From Lentinus brumalis (Eukaryota > Basidiomycota > Agaricomycetes > Polyporales > Polyporaceae): a DNA stretch of 64,000 nt. Shown here in pieces: positions 1 to 12,258 of this stretch. Every line of letters begins with the position of its first letter. The first letter of the stretch is position 1. The position numbers and the translations under genes were made by a program. The DNA lies in contig MARA01000017.1 in the NCBI GenBank assembly GCA_001792895.1, forward strand, positions 372,001 through 436,000, written 5' to 3'. The notes below the pieces were generated by a model, which saw only the letters and a program-made list of their open reading frames with translations, was not told the DNA's origin and did no database searches.

Positions 1-2065
1 AGGTAGCCTAGGTGCACTCTGTCTGTCGGCATCGGGTCATCCGACATGTGGAGAATATCCTCGAAGGGAGCATTGAATCCGAACGTACGCCGAGGACACG
101 CCAGGATCCTGTGGGCATCCTTCGACAAGTACGCCGGATGGCACCTACGAGCAAACGATCAGCAAGTTCCCTATACCACAGCGGACGAACGCAACCCACT
201 CTTCCCCCTGCTTGCGAGATACGACTACGATGCTCACCCTGACACTTCTTCTTCGAACAGCTGCTTCCGAACGCCCACCCTTGCGGCTTGAAGTCGACTG
301 CGCGCTGCAGAAGATAGCAAGGCAAGTGAAGTCTTGTCCCGGTGGGTTGGATCTCGGGCAGGCCGCCTCTGCTGGTCTCGCTCCCGACTGCTGACACGGC
401 GGCGAGGAAAACGACGAGGTCAGCGAAATCGTTCCCGGCATGTCAAAGAATGACTGACCTCTTCGTGTCTGTACAGGTCATTGTCTTTCGAACTGTCGGT
501 CCCTGCCGCGACGACGTAGTAGTACCGACATACTTGCGTCAGCCCACGCGCTCGCCCGGCCAATCCGCATCGTAGGGCCCGAAGCATCAGAGCGTACGTA
601 TCTCACCGCTTGCCTGTCGCGGCGCGTACTTGTCGAGTTCTGGAAGCAGGTAATGCGACCGCAAGCTTGGAGCCCAGTAGTACAACTTACCTGTATGTAT
701 GTCTTGTTATCGAGTTTATCGTCGTCCGAGTACCCCAGATACGTCGTCCAGAGTGCAGCGAGGCGAGTCCAAGAGCGAAGGGCAGCAAGATGGTGGTGCA
801 GGACAAAAGATGTATGTAGGTCGCGTCTGCGATTGAGATCAGTCTCCGCGATGCGATGCGTGCAGAAGCAGCGCAGACTCTGACGAGCAGGAGAAGATAC
901 GTTAATGCGGTGATAGTCCCACACGGGACATACCCTGGTGAGTGGTGATCGTTTGCGTGCTTCAGTGCAAGCATCGCGTGCTGCTTCAGCCTGACGAGTA
1001 CGAGACATTGAATAAATTGCGTTACAAGAAATATTCGCCCTATCCTATCGCCATAGCACACGCGAGCAGGACAGCCATCAAGCGCATTGGACCTGGATGT
1101 TCGTCAGCCATCGTCTCGCCAGCATGCTCATCGCCGTACCACGCCTACGTTGAGGTGCACTTGACTAGTCTTTTAGCATGTTCGAGCTGCTAGTGCTGTT
1201 CTGGCCTATCACTTGCCTGAACACTTAGTCAACGTGTTATGTGTTCGAGCGGCGACCATCAAGCACACCTTCGCCCTTCGTCGCGTCCCATGCAGCGCAA
1301 CGAGCGTGCAACTTGGCCAGCCAAGCACGTACCCCTACCACCAACGCTCCATGAGAAGACGTAGACCCGGGTCATATAGATACACACCAGGATACGTCTC
1401 ATCCTCGCCGGCACATCCCCTGGCCGTTCCGTCTGCGCCCATCTTACTCGAGCCCACGGCATGGTTTCCCTCTCCATGGTCGCTCGTCGCGACGCAATTG
1501 CCGACGCTACTATCCACACCTCCAGTAAGAGCTTGCGAAGGAAGAGACATAGTCCAGATTCAGATCAGCAGTAATGAAGGAAGACGCGATAGACCGGGAA
1601 AGACGTGGTGTTGGGGGCCGTGAAGGAACGCGGCGCTGGCAACGTCTGTGAACCTGCGGGCGCTTTCACGGACCGCCGTCAGGCGCCCACGTTCGTCGTA
1701 GCTGCGGCTCCTTTCCTTGAGAGCTTCGCTATCCGCACGGAGCAGCAGGGTTCGTCAGGACAAGAACAGTGGTCATATTGGCGTTGGGATATCAGAGTTA
1801 CTTCACGGTGGCGCACTGCGGGGATTGCAGTTGGGAAGACGGCGGTACCGTAGTCAGTAGGTTTCCTTGTCCGTCAAGTGTGCAAACACTCACGAATCGT
1901 CGTCGCTCATGTCCATAACCGGTTATTATGCCTGCGTGTCACCTTCACAGTGGCTGACGTGAAACATCCAGTCGGATTGAGACGATCATCCGCGTGATGT
2001 AAACGATAGTGATGGATATACTCCCTCGTATTGGGTGGGCATGACATGAGACACCCAATGATATA
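1..2065. other. Gene-poor left end
   Basis: I could not assemble a credible spliced gene here. Open frames on both strands are short, overlap each other and lack recognisable motifs. The stretch lies downstream of the 3' end of the KDZ transposase gene, so the element's terminal sequence may be inside it, but I did not find a convincing inverted repeat by eye. Confidence 0.4.
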
Positions 2066-5000
2066 CTACTCGCAGGTCTGTCCGAGACGATGGTCCGAAG
2101 GATCGCCGACACGCAGCTGCTTCATCATGGGCTCGAAGGCGGCCGGGTCATCGCACAACAACTTGAGGTACGGACGAATGGACTGCAAAGGTGGTTAGTG
2201 ACCGATCGTCCCGACGTCGGCACGCACTTACTCGCATATGATCGAGCTGCTCGCTGTCGACGTCCTTCCTGCGTGCACCGTCGTACTCGGCCTCGAACTC
2301 GGCGCGCTTCTCCTTGTACATGTCGACTTGCTTGTACGCGTAGGCACGCATGCCTCGACACTGACCGACGGTCTCGGCCGGCTTCGACCACGCGCCCTCG
2401 AACGTCCGACACGCCTCGCGTCCACGGCGGAACTCTTCGCACCGTAACGAGACCGCCTCGTCATCGCGACGCTTCTGCATCAGCGCGCGTGCCCATTGCA
2501 CGAAATCATCTGGTAAGAATGAGCCAAGATTCCCAGACGTCGCGCACAAACTTACGAGTAGACCAGGCCTTGTTCGTACGCTTGTGCTCGTTCGCTTCGG
2601 TGACTTCTCTGACGTTCCAGATCCAGGAGCCTGTGACCTTGCTGTCACCCAAGGTGCGGATGGCGGCCAAGTTCGCAATAGTCAGGTCAGTCACGAGGTT
2701 GATCTGCTTCAGCCGTGCGGCGGCGCTGCTGTCACTGGTAGCATCGTAATCCTTGGGCCGAAGGGAACAGATACGTGAGTAGTTTTTGTTATACCGCTTG
2801 GCGAGAAGCTGGACCAGATGCGTCGCATTCTGAATGTCCTTCTCGGCCTCAGCGTTTGCGGCGTGACCCCGAGCGTGCTTCTTCTTGTCATCGATGTACT
2901 GTGCACGGTGTTGCACAGCCTGGCGGACGGTCTCCAGCTGATCGAAAGCGGTCCCGGTCCTGAGCTCGAGCTCGTAATCTGCCAGGACGTTCAGATTTTG
3001 CTCGGCGCGTTCCTCGGAGCTGAAGTCGGAAGGGAGCGCTAGGACTTCTTCAACCGCGCTGGACTCGTCTTCATCCTCGAAGGCTTGCATGTCATCCTCG
3101 GGGAGAAGGTCTTCGATGTCTGCCATCATCTTGCGCTGGGTTGCTCGCCAGCGCACGAGCTTGGTGCGGAAGCTCTTCCACGTCACGCCGACATAGAGAT
3201 GACTGTCGACGACATGCGCCGAAGACCTGCTCTGCTTGCGGACATAGCGGAGATGCTCCCTGGCATACATGTTAGCTGTGTTGGCAAGGCAGTCGAATGC
3301 ACGTACAGTTCGCGCTCCAGCTCGAGACCATTCTTGACGAATACCGCCACGCGGCTGCGGTCAGCCGCCAATGTGCGGTCTCGGGCCGCGTTCCCAGATG
3401 TCACAGCCGATTTGACGATGTCGTTGAACGCAGTTTCGGATGTTGGCACTGTGAACCCATGTCAGCGAGCCGTCTCGGGGGAGATCGGATACCACCCACA
3501 ATCTTCGCGGTTGAGTAGGAAGGCGCTTTCAGAAAACCCTCCTCCTTCTGCTTGAACGTCTCCGGAGTAGGCGCCTGATCGTCAATGGGGATCTGGAGCC
3601 ACTCGCCAATTGTGGTGGCGCCAGCTCGGACGGTCAGACTAGCGAAATGGCGCGTGGACCTTCGCTGTGCTGTGTGAGCCTGCTCAAGCTTCTTCGAAAG
3701 GTACTTTGCTAAGGAACAGTGAGCTATAGCGTCCATGACGAGACATGAGATCACGTACGCATTCCGAGGAACTTGAGCCAGTTCCAGTCAATGAACACCG
3801 AGTTCAGCCAGTCGATGCGGCCTCCCTTGGTCATCTCCCGCGTGATGATGCCGGCCTGATTCAACTCATGCCACGGCGTCTCGACACCCTCACCGTAGCT
3901 GTCAGCGAAACCGTCGGCGTAGCAGAGCGCGTATACCAGCTGACACAGCTCCTTGTGCGCATGTAAGTGCATGGAAGGCAGCAACATTCTGGTGCGACTG
4001 ATCATCGGGATGAGCTCTGGGAAAAGCTTCTCCCAGCGCTCGAGTAGCTTCCGAATCCAGCGGCAGATGACATCGTACGTCATGGCATGTTCGTCCAGTT
4101 CCTTCACTGGACCGTCGAGCGAGGCGGCTGCGCAGCAGTCCATGAGGAAGTTCCTAGTAGAGTCGGTCAGTCAGGTCACCATTGGAGCGGACGACTGAGG
4201 ACTTACGTCTCGGTGGTTTTCAAGTCGAGAGTGGCACCGAACGTGAAGGTGATATGGTTGCACACGGCGGAGATGATCCCGCTGACATCCTTGAACTTGA
4301 ACTTACCTGCACGTTGAGTGCGTGTGGCCTTGAAGTCGTTGCAGAGAGAATCCTGCAAGTATGGTAAGCGTCCACGGCCGTGCTCGCAGTGGCGACACTC
4401 ACCGGGGAGTCTTCTTCCTCCGCGGCTTTCGACTTGTTCTTAGACTTGCCTTTGGACTTGCTCTTGGACTTGCCCTGAGACTCGTCGACCACGGGCCGCA
4501 CGTTCGTCTCCACGCCACCCACATTCTCTTTGTCTGCTTTGGCGCCCTGCTCCGCAGCTGGTCGTTCCGTATCAGAGGTCTTCTTCTTGTTCTTCTTCTT
4601 GCGCTTCTTGTCGGACCGATTGGCCTCCTCCCACCTGTCGGTCAGTTCCGACAGGCGTTCCGAACCCATGAACACTCCCTGACCGTCTGTCAATGCCTTG
4701 TCATCGACGTCGGCCGCTTTCAGCTTATGGTACATGCCGTAGTTCCCATCATAGCTCTCTAGATGTCGGAACAAGGGCCTGCAGATCAATCAGTATGCTT
4801 CCGCGCACACACTATGAGTCTCACTTACTTGATATAAGACGGCACGTCCCTCCACCCTCGCAGGAGGTTGACCTTGGGCCACGGGCATATCAGGCAAGGG
4901 AATACGAGGGACTGCGGATCACGATACGGCAAGACAACCCCAAGCGCCCTGCCAGCCCGCTTGATCATCACGAGGTAACGGAACACGCGGGCGGCGGCCA

Positions 5001-6088
5001 TGAATTGACGGTACCGGTCCTGCAGTACGACTAGTCAGCAGATGATTGAATGCTCATTTTCAAACTGCACTCACGGGCACGTCGTCGGGGAAACGGCCAT
5101 TCGTCTTGCGCACCAGGCGACGCCAATAGTCCTGCGCACTCTTCTTCGAGACGTCGAAGTCCAGGATGTAGTCGTCGAGCACTTCCAACGTGAAGGCAGT
5201 TTCCGTGCGTTCGACAGACGAGGGAAGAATCCGGCGCGCACGAGCTGGGATAGTGGTTTCGGGTTGGTAGGGCAAAAGCAGTACCGGATCTTGCAATTAT
5301 GCACCCCGTTCTCATGAACGATGACGAAGTCGTGAGCGGGAGACGAGAGGGTGGCGTTGGGACAAGGGTCGCCGCGGTGCTCGAGATGGATCTCCAGACC
5401 AAGCTCGGAGAGGTCCGTTCGCTGGAAGTAGCGGCCGTTCCAGACATCAATCCAGTGCAGAGGCAGGTTGCGATGGCGCTCAGAGGCGCACTCGCGACAG
5501 AGCGGCTTATGTTGGTTGCACTCCAGGCACCGTGTGGTCGCTGCATTCGAACAGCCGGGAGTACCGCACGTGCCTGGGACGTCCGAATCTTGCTCTCGCG
5601 ATAGGATGTCACGGAGGAGAGTGTCGAGATGTGGCTTGAATTGGTTCAGACGCGAGGACGGGGTAGACTGCACATATCGTTAGCGACGCATAAACCACGG
5701 CTATGTAAGCTGTGCTTACCTTGTTCTCCGCAGGAGCTTGAGTCTCGGTGTTAGACTCCGGTGGTTGCGGGACATCGTCACCGCCAGTCGATGTACTAGG
5801 TCCGGCGCCCGCGTCACCTTCAGCGCCCGCTTCGCAAGGACCGCCCGAGTCGACATCGACCCATTCAGAGTCCGCTTGGACAGTAGCGGAAGACTCGGCC
5901 TTCAAGCGTTTGCACGGCGGCCCGTCGGTAGAGGCGTCAACAGGTCGCTCCGGGACAGCGTAGTGCAGCTCTCGACCGGTGAGAATGACCTGACCATTTC
6001 TGTAGACATATGACGAGCTGCTGCCTCGAGGGAGTGGGTGCAACCTCGAGATTTTGGCGAGTCCGCGGCGAGGTTTCTGGTGGGACAT
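2066..6088 (-). CDS. KDZ-family transposase with CxC2 cysteine cluster
   Basis: Multi-exon DDE transposase of the Kyakuja-Dileera-Zisupton superfamily, which moves DNA transposons. I start it at 6088 (MSHQKPRRGLAKISRL), a typical KDZ beginning followed by a short variable region. The next exon (about 5.67-5.07 kb) holds the CxC2 cluster: CGTPGCS, CLECNQHKPLC, then HCxC-type spacing around CKIRYCFC. The catalytic acids are visible: first D in ESYDGNYGMYHKLK (about 4.74 kb), second D in TYDVICRW (about 4.08 kb), and E in DSYGEGVETPWHELN (about 3.88 kb). A Lys-rich insert with NLS-like runs lies at 4.42-4.62 kb. The C-terminal exons are charged and helical, ending in LRVGDPSDHRLGQTCE and a stop at 2066. 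No in-frame disruption was seen across the splice pattern, so the gene may be intact. Confidence 0.88.
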
Positions 6089-6407
6089 TGGGAATGAGTG
6101 CCAGACGCGACTGAGTTTCCAGCAGACGTACCCGTATTGTATGGCCAGGACGCTCGCTTTGACGAAGGCCACCTCTGTCGCTTTGACGGAGGGCAATGAA
6201 CTGTGGCCAAAGAGCCCCGGGATCGGAGGCCCAGTGGCGGAGTCAAAGCGGGCGCTTCCAGAGCATTCAACAGTCGGAGGAGATGATACTTACGCGTTCG
6301 AGGCGTCATGTCATATACTTACTTAGAGGAATCGATTGGACTACTATCTTACAGTAAGGCAGCGGAATTGCGGGAGGTATGGATACAGGTACATGGCATA
6401 TGCTACA

Positions 6408-8482
6408 TTACATGGGATATTCATGAGGCACGATGGGCGCTCGTCCGGATTGCGCAAAGAAGGTGTCCACGTAGTACTTCACGAGAACTTTCTCGCGCGT
6501 AAGAATCTCCTCGTGAGACATCGTAATTGCGAAAGGCGGAGATTCGTGTATGGGAGCGGGACAACTCGGCCAGCGAGAGACAACCCGGCGGAACGCCTCG
6601 AGATAGGGGACACGACGATGTGGTACTCGCGCACTCAAGCCTGCGCCCTCGTCCGGCAGTTCCGGGATTGAGTACAGATGGTGGCCTGGGAAGACAGCAG
6701 CGAGCATGTCCACCCGCTTCTTCTCGCCATGGGGGTCTTTGCGGGAAGGAACGAAGAGGCGGTCCAGAGCGAGCAACTCGTAGCGGAAACCGAGGTCAAA
6801 CATCTCCCATATGATCTTGGAGCGAAGCTTCGCATCGACGTTGCGGACGCGATGTCCACACCACCAGATCGGGCCCGACTGATTGGAGTCGAAATGCGCC
6901 TCTTCGAAGATCGTGCCGAAAACCTTCTTGATCTGCTCCCATCGCTTGGTGTTCAGCGTCGATGCATCTCGATCTGTGCGCCCAGTAGGGCCGAAGAGCA
7001 CGTCTCTCCACCATTGAGTGGGAACAGAGGTCACCGGCACATCCGGCAGACGTAGAAGATACAACCACCCGGCGCGCAGACGCAACCACGTCATTATATA
7101 GCGATCGCGGCGATCCTCGGTCTTCGGGCGAAGGAGCAGCGCAGGCTCCGGAATCCAGTACCCCCAGATCTCCGGGTTCGGGCGCGCCGGTTTGCTGAGG
7201 TCAACGCTGCGGAATGCATCTTGCCACGTAGACAGTTCTGGCGGCATCGAGGCGTGCTCGAAGTGTTCAAACTTGTTGACGCCGCGCACTTGGCTGGCGT
7301 GCGGTCGAGCATCTGTAAGATATCAGCAAGAGAACAAGCATCGTCGTGGGGATCCTACTTACAGGGAGTCTTCGCGCTTTGACCCGGTTTCAACTTCGAG
7401 CGGGTGGCGCCACCTTGAGCGCTCGTGACGACAGGTACCGAACTGGTGGCAGGAGCAGTAGGGATTTTTCCTCCGACGAGGATGCCCTTGTAATCCTTCG
7501 CCGAACGTTGCGCTGGATAACCACCTTCAATATCTATGACGAGCAAAGGTGCGCGCGAGACGTCGAGGTAAGTCTCTCCGAATCGTACAGTTTGCACGAT
7601 GTGCTCCGCGCCTGCCAGTCCGGTGTAGAGCACAATCCCGCCGTCAGGACCCGTGTCCATGCAGATCTCCGAGGGTTTGTCAGGAATGACCGTAGCCGTT
7701 GTCCGGGTATCTTGCATGATAGACACATCAGACCGGATGAACCAGACGGGTATGCCCGCATTGAAGAGATTCTGGACATGCACAGGGTTCGTGGAGAACG
7801 CCCCCATGAGTTCGCGATGGACCGGCTGGGGAGATCCAACAAAGGCATCCGTGTACTTTTGATATTCCATGTATGCCTGACTCATGAGCCAGTACCGCTG
7901 AGTCTCGCGAACTTGCAGAGCGGCGTCTCGAAACGTGCAAGGGAAGTATTTGAGGCGGTCTTGCGCGTGGGTCATGCCGAGGTGGAGCCACGCCAAAGTC
8001 GCAGTCCGGTCCGACACAGCCTGGATGGAAGAAGACAGCTCCTCTACAAGGTCGCTCAACGGACGCAAGGCATCCGGCTTGAGAAGACCAAGGCAGGTGA
8101 AGAGCGAGCCTTCTAACAACACGAAGTCGCTATGTGCCGGGCTCCACCATAGAGGAGCGTAACGAGTGTCCCCGGGGTGGGTCGCATGACCGCGCAGAGA
8201 TAATCGAATTCTTTCGTGAATATTTGCGGCCATTGTATGGGGTCAACCACGCCGTAGCGATAGTCTGATCGCAGGAACACCTGCACGATGCCGACCTGAG
8301 GCGAAGGTACGTAGTCGATGTTGGGTGAACTGACAACGTACTTCGGGTCGCCCGTGTCCGCCACCGCGAGTGCATGACGCCAGTCAGAGCACGCTGGTTC
8401 TATCTGCGAGGTCAGCAGAGTCTAACATTGGGTGCCGGATGGGCATACCGTCAGAGCTGGCCTGGGCCGTCGGAGATGACAT
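6408..8482 (-). CDS. Uncharacterised basidiomycete protein next to the KDZ element
   Basis: Large minus-strand gene of two long exons (about 8.23-7.36 and 7.31-6.41 kb) joined by an intron with GTAAGT donor near 7.36 kb, plus a short 5' exon starting at 8482 (MSSPTAQASSD). The 5' structure near 8.23-8.4 kb is not resolved, because the reading frame changes there and an unseen intron is needed. Readable pieces include YAPLWWSPAHSDFVLLEGSL, IPVWFIRSDVSIM and ALDRLFVPSR. I recall similar unnamed proteins in multiple copies in Agaricomycete genomes, but know no function. No catalytic motif, signal peptide or membrane segment is obvious. It has the same orientation as the transposase and sits only about 320 bp upstream of it, so it could be a passenger of the element or a chance neighbour. 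Confidence 0.65.
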
Positions 8483-8728
8483 GACAACGAGCGGATGGGC
8501 GGGAGGGGGGAGGGTATGAGGAATGGGAGGATTGACACGGATGGGTAGGTCCCAGGGCGTTGTGGACGAGGAGGAGCGACTGGTTCAACTTGCGAGCACT
8601 TGCTGGCCAGGATGGCCTCCGGTGAACACAAGTTCACCAGAGGTACGACGATCAGAGGACCTCAAAGTCTTTCTGATCGACCGTAATACTTGCAATGCGG
8701 CGGGTCTTGATCCTTCGCGCAGATGTGA

Positions 8729-8780
8729 GAAGAGGAGGAGAGGGGGAGGAGGAGAGGGAGGGGGAGAACGAGGAGGTTGC
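8729..8780. repeat. Polypurine low-complexity tract
   Basis: Runs of GAGGAG and GGGGGAGG with very few pyrimidines. The opposite strand is a CT tract of the same style as the one at 11.83-11.91 kb, so the two tracts are in opposite orientation around the first two genes of the array. Confidence 0.7.
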
Positions 8781-9170
8781 AACACGTAGGGCACAAGAGG
8801 GACGGTCGCCGAAAATGTCTAAGTCTCCTCGTGGCGGTGCCGTCGGACTCTGCACTTGGGGACTGGCACACGGCGAAGTCTCTGTCCTCCTCTGTCCTCC
8901 TCACCGTGCACTACTCAACTTCCGTCTCGCCCTGCATCAGCCTCACGACCTCACGCACCCCCTCCTCGCTTCGTATCTTTGCTCCCGCCGGCTCGCAACT
9001 CCTCGCCCATCCGAAGCCGCCCGAAATGTTAGTCCTTCAGTGCCCAGGGCGAGCTCGTCCGCCAAGCCGCATCGCCTGGTATGTCATGCGACTTTCATAT
9101 GCTGATCACACCTCTTCTCAGCTGCCTCCACAACACCTCTTGCACGCAAGCTATCTTCCCCCTCCTGCGC

Positions 9171-9214
9171 GAACTTGTTGTTCACGCTCGCACCCATCAG
9201 ACTCTGAGGTCCAC
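9171..9214 (+). repeat. Two-hairpin dispersed repeat, copy 1
   Basis: About 45 bp. The first inverted repeat is GAAC-TTGTT-GTTC, followed by CACCC...GGGTG around the constant core CAGACTCTGAGGTCCAC. Closely similar copies lie near 11.91 and 13.82 kb. This copy has one mismatch in the second stem (CACCCAT against ACGGGTG). It lies about 200 bp upstream of the start at 9413. Confidence 0.7.
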
Positions 9215-9412
9215 GGGTGTGCCGACCCCGCCGAGCAATGCCTGAACTCGCCATCAGCAAAGCGTCGCAGACAAGACCAGAGCTTTTGGCTTGAATTATG
9301 GGAAGAAGCCATTGTCGGAAGTGGTGCTCGGACCAAGCGACCTGTTGGGCCACCCAGGTCAAAAGTTATAAGACGCCGCGCCCCATGCACGAACCCTACA
9401 CTCGTATTCCCC

Positions 9413-10110
9413 ATGCCGCCCTCTCGCTCTGAATCCACCGCTCCTCAGCTTCGTTATACTGCGGTCTCCGCTCTGAAGGTCGCCAAGAGGCGCTATCGCG
9501 GGGAGACCAGGAAGGACCGCTTCCGCCGCTTCGAAGCGATAGCGAGAGTCTTCGCGGATCAGGCGCGCGAAATCGCTCCCTTGTGCTCACACCCGATGGT
9601 GCGCCTAGTCCAGTACGCCACTGGGAATAACCACGACGGCAGGTATTATGGGATTGTGAGTAACTTCCCCATCTGTTATCGCTGACGCGCTTACACCTTC
9701 CCAGTGCTTCCGGAAGTCCTGCACGCACAAGGAAGTCGTGCAATACCTGTCCGAACCCCTCACCCCACGCCAGTTATACTGCATGAACCACTACCGTCCC
9801 GCAGACCAGTACGTGAGACCCAGCCGCCGGGCGCGCGTCTGGGAGATGGTCAAGAACATGCTTCATGCGCATGGCTACGACAGCGACCCGGAAGATGTTG
9901 ACCTCTACATCGAGGGGGACTGTCCGGACATCACCGGGGATGAAGAGGACGCGGCTCTCAAAGCTGAGGAAGCTGCTGAGGCTGCTGCTGATGAAACAGA
10001 CATTAAAGAAGAATCAGACGTCGGTGAGTAGTTCATATCCAAACAGCGGTGACCCAGCTAACTTTGCTGCAGAAGAGGCCGACGCGCGCGCTCTTTCCCC
10101 CGCAGTTTGA
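9413..10110 (+). CDS. Small GRF-like zinc-finger protein, paralogue A
   Basis: Three exons: 9413-9655, 9705 to about 10024, then about 10072-10110 (SDVGEEADARALSPAV, stop). The N-terminus is basic. The shared module reads PLCSH, 21 residues, C, four residues, C (CFRKSC), with NNHDGRYYG at the centre and VQYLSEPLT after it. The first intron falls just before the third ligand, exactly as in paralogues B and C. Cys-x-His...Cys...Cys with a central N-x-G-R is the pattern of GRF-type CHCC zinc fingers such as that of APE2; this assignment is inference from pattern only. The C-terminal third is acidic and Ala-rich instead of the WTR-containing domain of B and C, so this copy is shorter and domain-swapped or truncated. 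Function unknown; nucleic-acid binding is the natural guess. Confidence 0.7.
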
Positions 10111-10382
10111 CTTGCTCCATCCTGGCCGTCCCTCCCGTCTTGTACCTTAGAACTACTATCTAGTCACCATGCCTGATGCCTGTATGCTTTGACCTTTGAT
10201 GAGGAGTTTCATGATTGTCTCGCACTTGCCGCCGCCGGTCCGACGCCCATCTTCTGGCCACACTTCTGAGGCTCTGATGTATGCGAATGCTTTCAGACGT
10301 TGTTCAAAGCGAACATCCGAGGCCACCGAATTCTGCATGTATTTCAGGTGCCCGAGTGTATGCTCTCGCCACCATCCCCATC

Positions 10383-11294
10383 ATGCCCGCTTCTGCCACC
10401 CAGCCCAAGACTCGATCATTCACCAGCCAGGCCGCTCGTGCGGTCCCCCATCGACGCTCCGGCAGGGCCCGAACGGCCGCCGAGCGAGAGGAACGCATGG
10501 TGTATCGAGCTGCAGCAATCGCAGCCGCCAAGCAGAAGAGGCCACAGGCTCCGCTGTGCGACCACAAGCTTGCGCGTTCCATCCAGTATCGCACAGGCAA
10601 CCAGAACGATGGACGGTTTATAGGAATCGTTCGTAATATCCTTCCTCCGTCATCACTCAGTATGCGCTGACACGTTCGCGTAGTGTAAACAGAAGGGGTG
10701 CACTACTGTGCAGTACCTCAGCGCGCCCCTTACAGTGGCGGAACTCGACGCTCTACGCGCTCACTGTCCCGGCGCCCGTGTCCCATCGGCCGAGCTTGGC
10801 GCATTGACCGACATCACCAACATTCCTCTAGCCTGGAACGTTCTCGCGTATCTCACCGTACGTTCTGTTCTATTGTGACGCGACGTAGCTAACTACATCC
10901 ATTCTAGGATAAGCAACCTCCAGCTACGTTCAGCTTGGACCAGAGGAAGCTTGCGCCGCTGCGGGATGAGTTGCTCGCTTGGTGCTCGGACCTCAAGATA
11001 GCAGACGTCATCGCGTTCTGCACCAAGTCTAAGCCCGAATGGGCATTCGTCAACATCACACACGTGTGTTGGGACATGCTGGACCTCCAGCCGGACGACG
11101 TTCTTATTTGGACTCGCGCCGGCGTTGACAACCTCCCGAACCTCGCGGACTATGCTCGTGAGTCCTCCAGCCATGTCCAAGAATTGAGCTGAAAACTCAT
11201 ATTCATTGTCGTAGCGATCACGGAAGGACCTGAGTGGGAGTGGTTCTGGGTTGGTGAGATCGCTGCTTTCGTGCCAGCATCGACGACCGTGTAG
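10383..11294 (+). CDS. GRF-like zinc-finger protein, paralogue B
   Basis: Four exons: 10383-10628, 10684-10857, 10908 to about 11158, and about 11216-11294. The module is PLCDH, 21 residues, CKQKGC, with GNQNDGRFIG in the middle, then TVQYLSAPLTVAEL. The C-terminal domain holds ELLAWCSDLKIADVIAFC, DVLIWTRAGVDNLPNLADYA and GPEWEWFW. This domain is shared with paralogue C (GWCPDL, DILVWTREDVMILPDLPTYA, VPDWSDFW). Intron positions and phases match between B and C, so the genes arose by duplication. All four putative zinc ligands are present and the frame is open, so B is the best intact representative of the family. Basic N-terminus; no signal peptide. I know no named family for the C-terminal half. 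Confidence 0.75.
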
Positions 11295-11827
11295 CAGCAG
11301 GTTCGACATAATAACATAATTCCCGTGCCTTGCCGTAGATAAGAATGTCTTGTGATTGTCTCTGTCTGTATCTTACGTCTCCGTAGTACCTATTAACGAG
11401 AGTTATCTGGTATGACTGCCGTCCGAGCGATGTGTGCCAGAATTCCGAGGAGTTGTGCAGCAATACTGTAGGCGCTTACACCGCCGCCGGCATGCTGGTC
11501 ATCATCCGCGACGCACAAGTCCTCGTCTCCGATTCTTTACCTCCTTCCCACTCACACTGACGACGTAACATCTCGGACCTCGTTTTCTCCTTGACTCGGC
11601 GACACACGTCTCGGTTTTGGATACATGTAAGACTCCGGGCATCGACGGAGTGCCGACACCCAGCGACGACGACCTCCGGAGTCCGAGGCCCAAGACTATC
11701 GAACGATTTCACGCGCGCAGAGGAGTGCAACGATGGCCATCTAGCGTAAGTACGCAGAGCTGAGATTACCGTCATTGAGATCTCATCTTGTGTCGCTTCG
11801 CGAGCAGTGTGGACTCTCACCGAGTCC

Positions 11828-11911
11828 TTGTCCTCCTCCCCTCCTCCCCTTCTCCCCTCCTCCCCTTCTCCCCTTCTCCCCCTCTCCCCTTTCCCCTCTC
11901 CCATTCTCTGG
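11828..11911. repeat. Polypyrimidine tract of CTCCCCTTCTCC-type units
   Basis: Over 80 bases of almost only C and T with irregular 8-9 bp units (CTCCCCTT). It abuts the second hairpin repeat. Such tracts can act as promoter elements or adopt triplex structure; no function can be assigned from sequence. Confidence 0.75.
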
Positions 11912-11966
11912 CAGAACTCGTTGTTCTCGCCTTTGCACCCGTCAGACTCCGAGGTCCACGGGTGCT
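11910..11966 (+). repeat. Two-hairpin dispersed repeat, copy 2
   Basis: Contains AGAAC-TCGTT-GTTCT followed by GCACCCGT, a 15-base loop with CAGACTCCGAGGTCC, and ACGGGTGC, a perfect 8 bp stem. It is the best-formed copy and lies about 300 bp upstream of the start at 12259. Confidence 0.75.
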
Positions 11967-12258
11967 GTTGCTTTTGCATACGTATCTTAGTGTGCTCGTG
12001 TAGAGTACATCGCGTACCGAAATCCTCGAACCCATACAAGACGACCCTTCCCCATTTACCAACGACATGCAGTCGCTCCTCGCCCCCACCGCAGCTTTCC
12101 CATTGTGCGGCGACATTCCCCTTGGCCAAAAGGCGACGCGGCAATTCGCATAGTCGTCAGCACGGCCAAAACAGCCGTCAAAGCTCGGGCCACCCGAAGT
12201 ATATCAAGGACGGGCGAACGGGTTTTTGTGTAAGTCGCTCAGCCCCTTCGCGGTCATC

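Larger units (their letters stand above)
8483..9412. other. Intergenic region with purine tract and first hairpin repeat
   Basis: No gene is supported. It contains an almost pure purine run at about 8729-8780 (GGAGGA/GGGGGAG units) and, at about 9171-9214, the first copy of the two-hairpin repeat described separately. The remainder is the promoter side of the gene starting at 9413. Confidence 0.5.
11295..12258. other. Intergenic region with CT tract and second hairpin repeat
   Basis: No supported gene. It holds a long pyrimidine tract (11828-11911) immediately followed by the second two-hairpin repeat. Open frames crossing the CT tract on the plus strand are low-complexity (Ser/Pro/Leu runs) and not credible proteins. 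Confidence 0.5.

Noticed and set aside
2148..2678. Long minus-strand frame overlapping the 3' exons of the transposase
   Set aside because: Only its downstream half is a true exon (DDFVQWARALMQKRR onward); the upstream part is intron and out-of-frame sequence.
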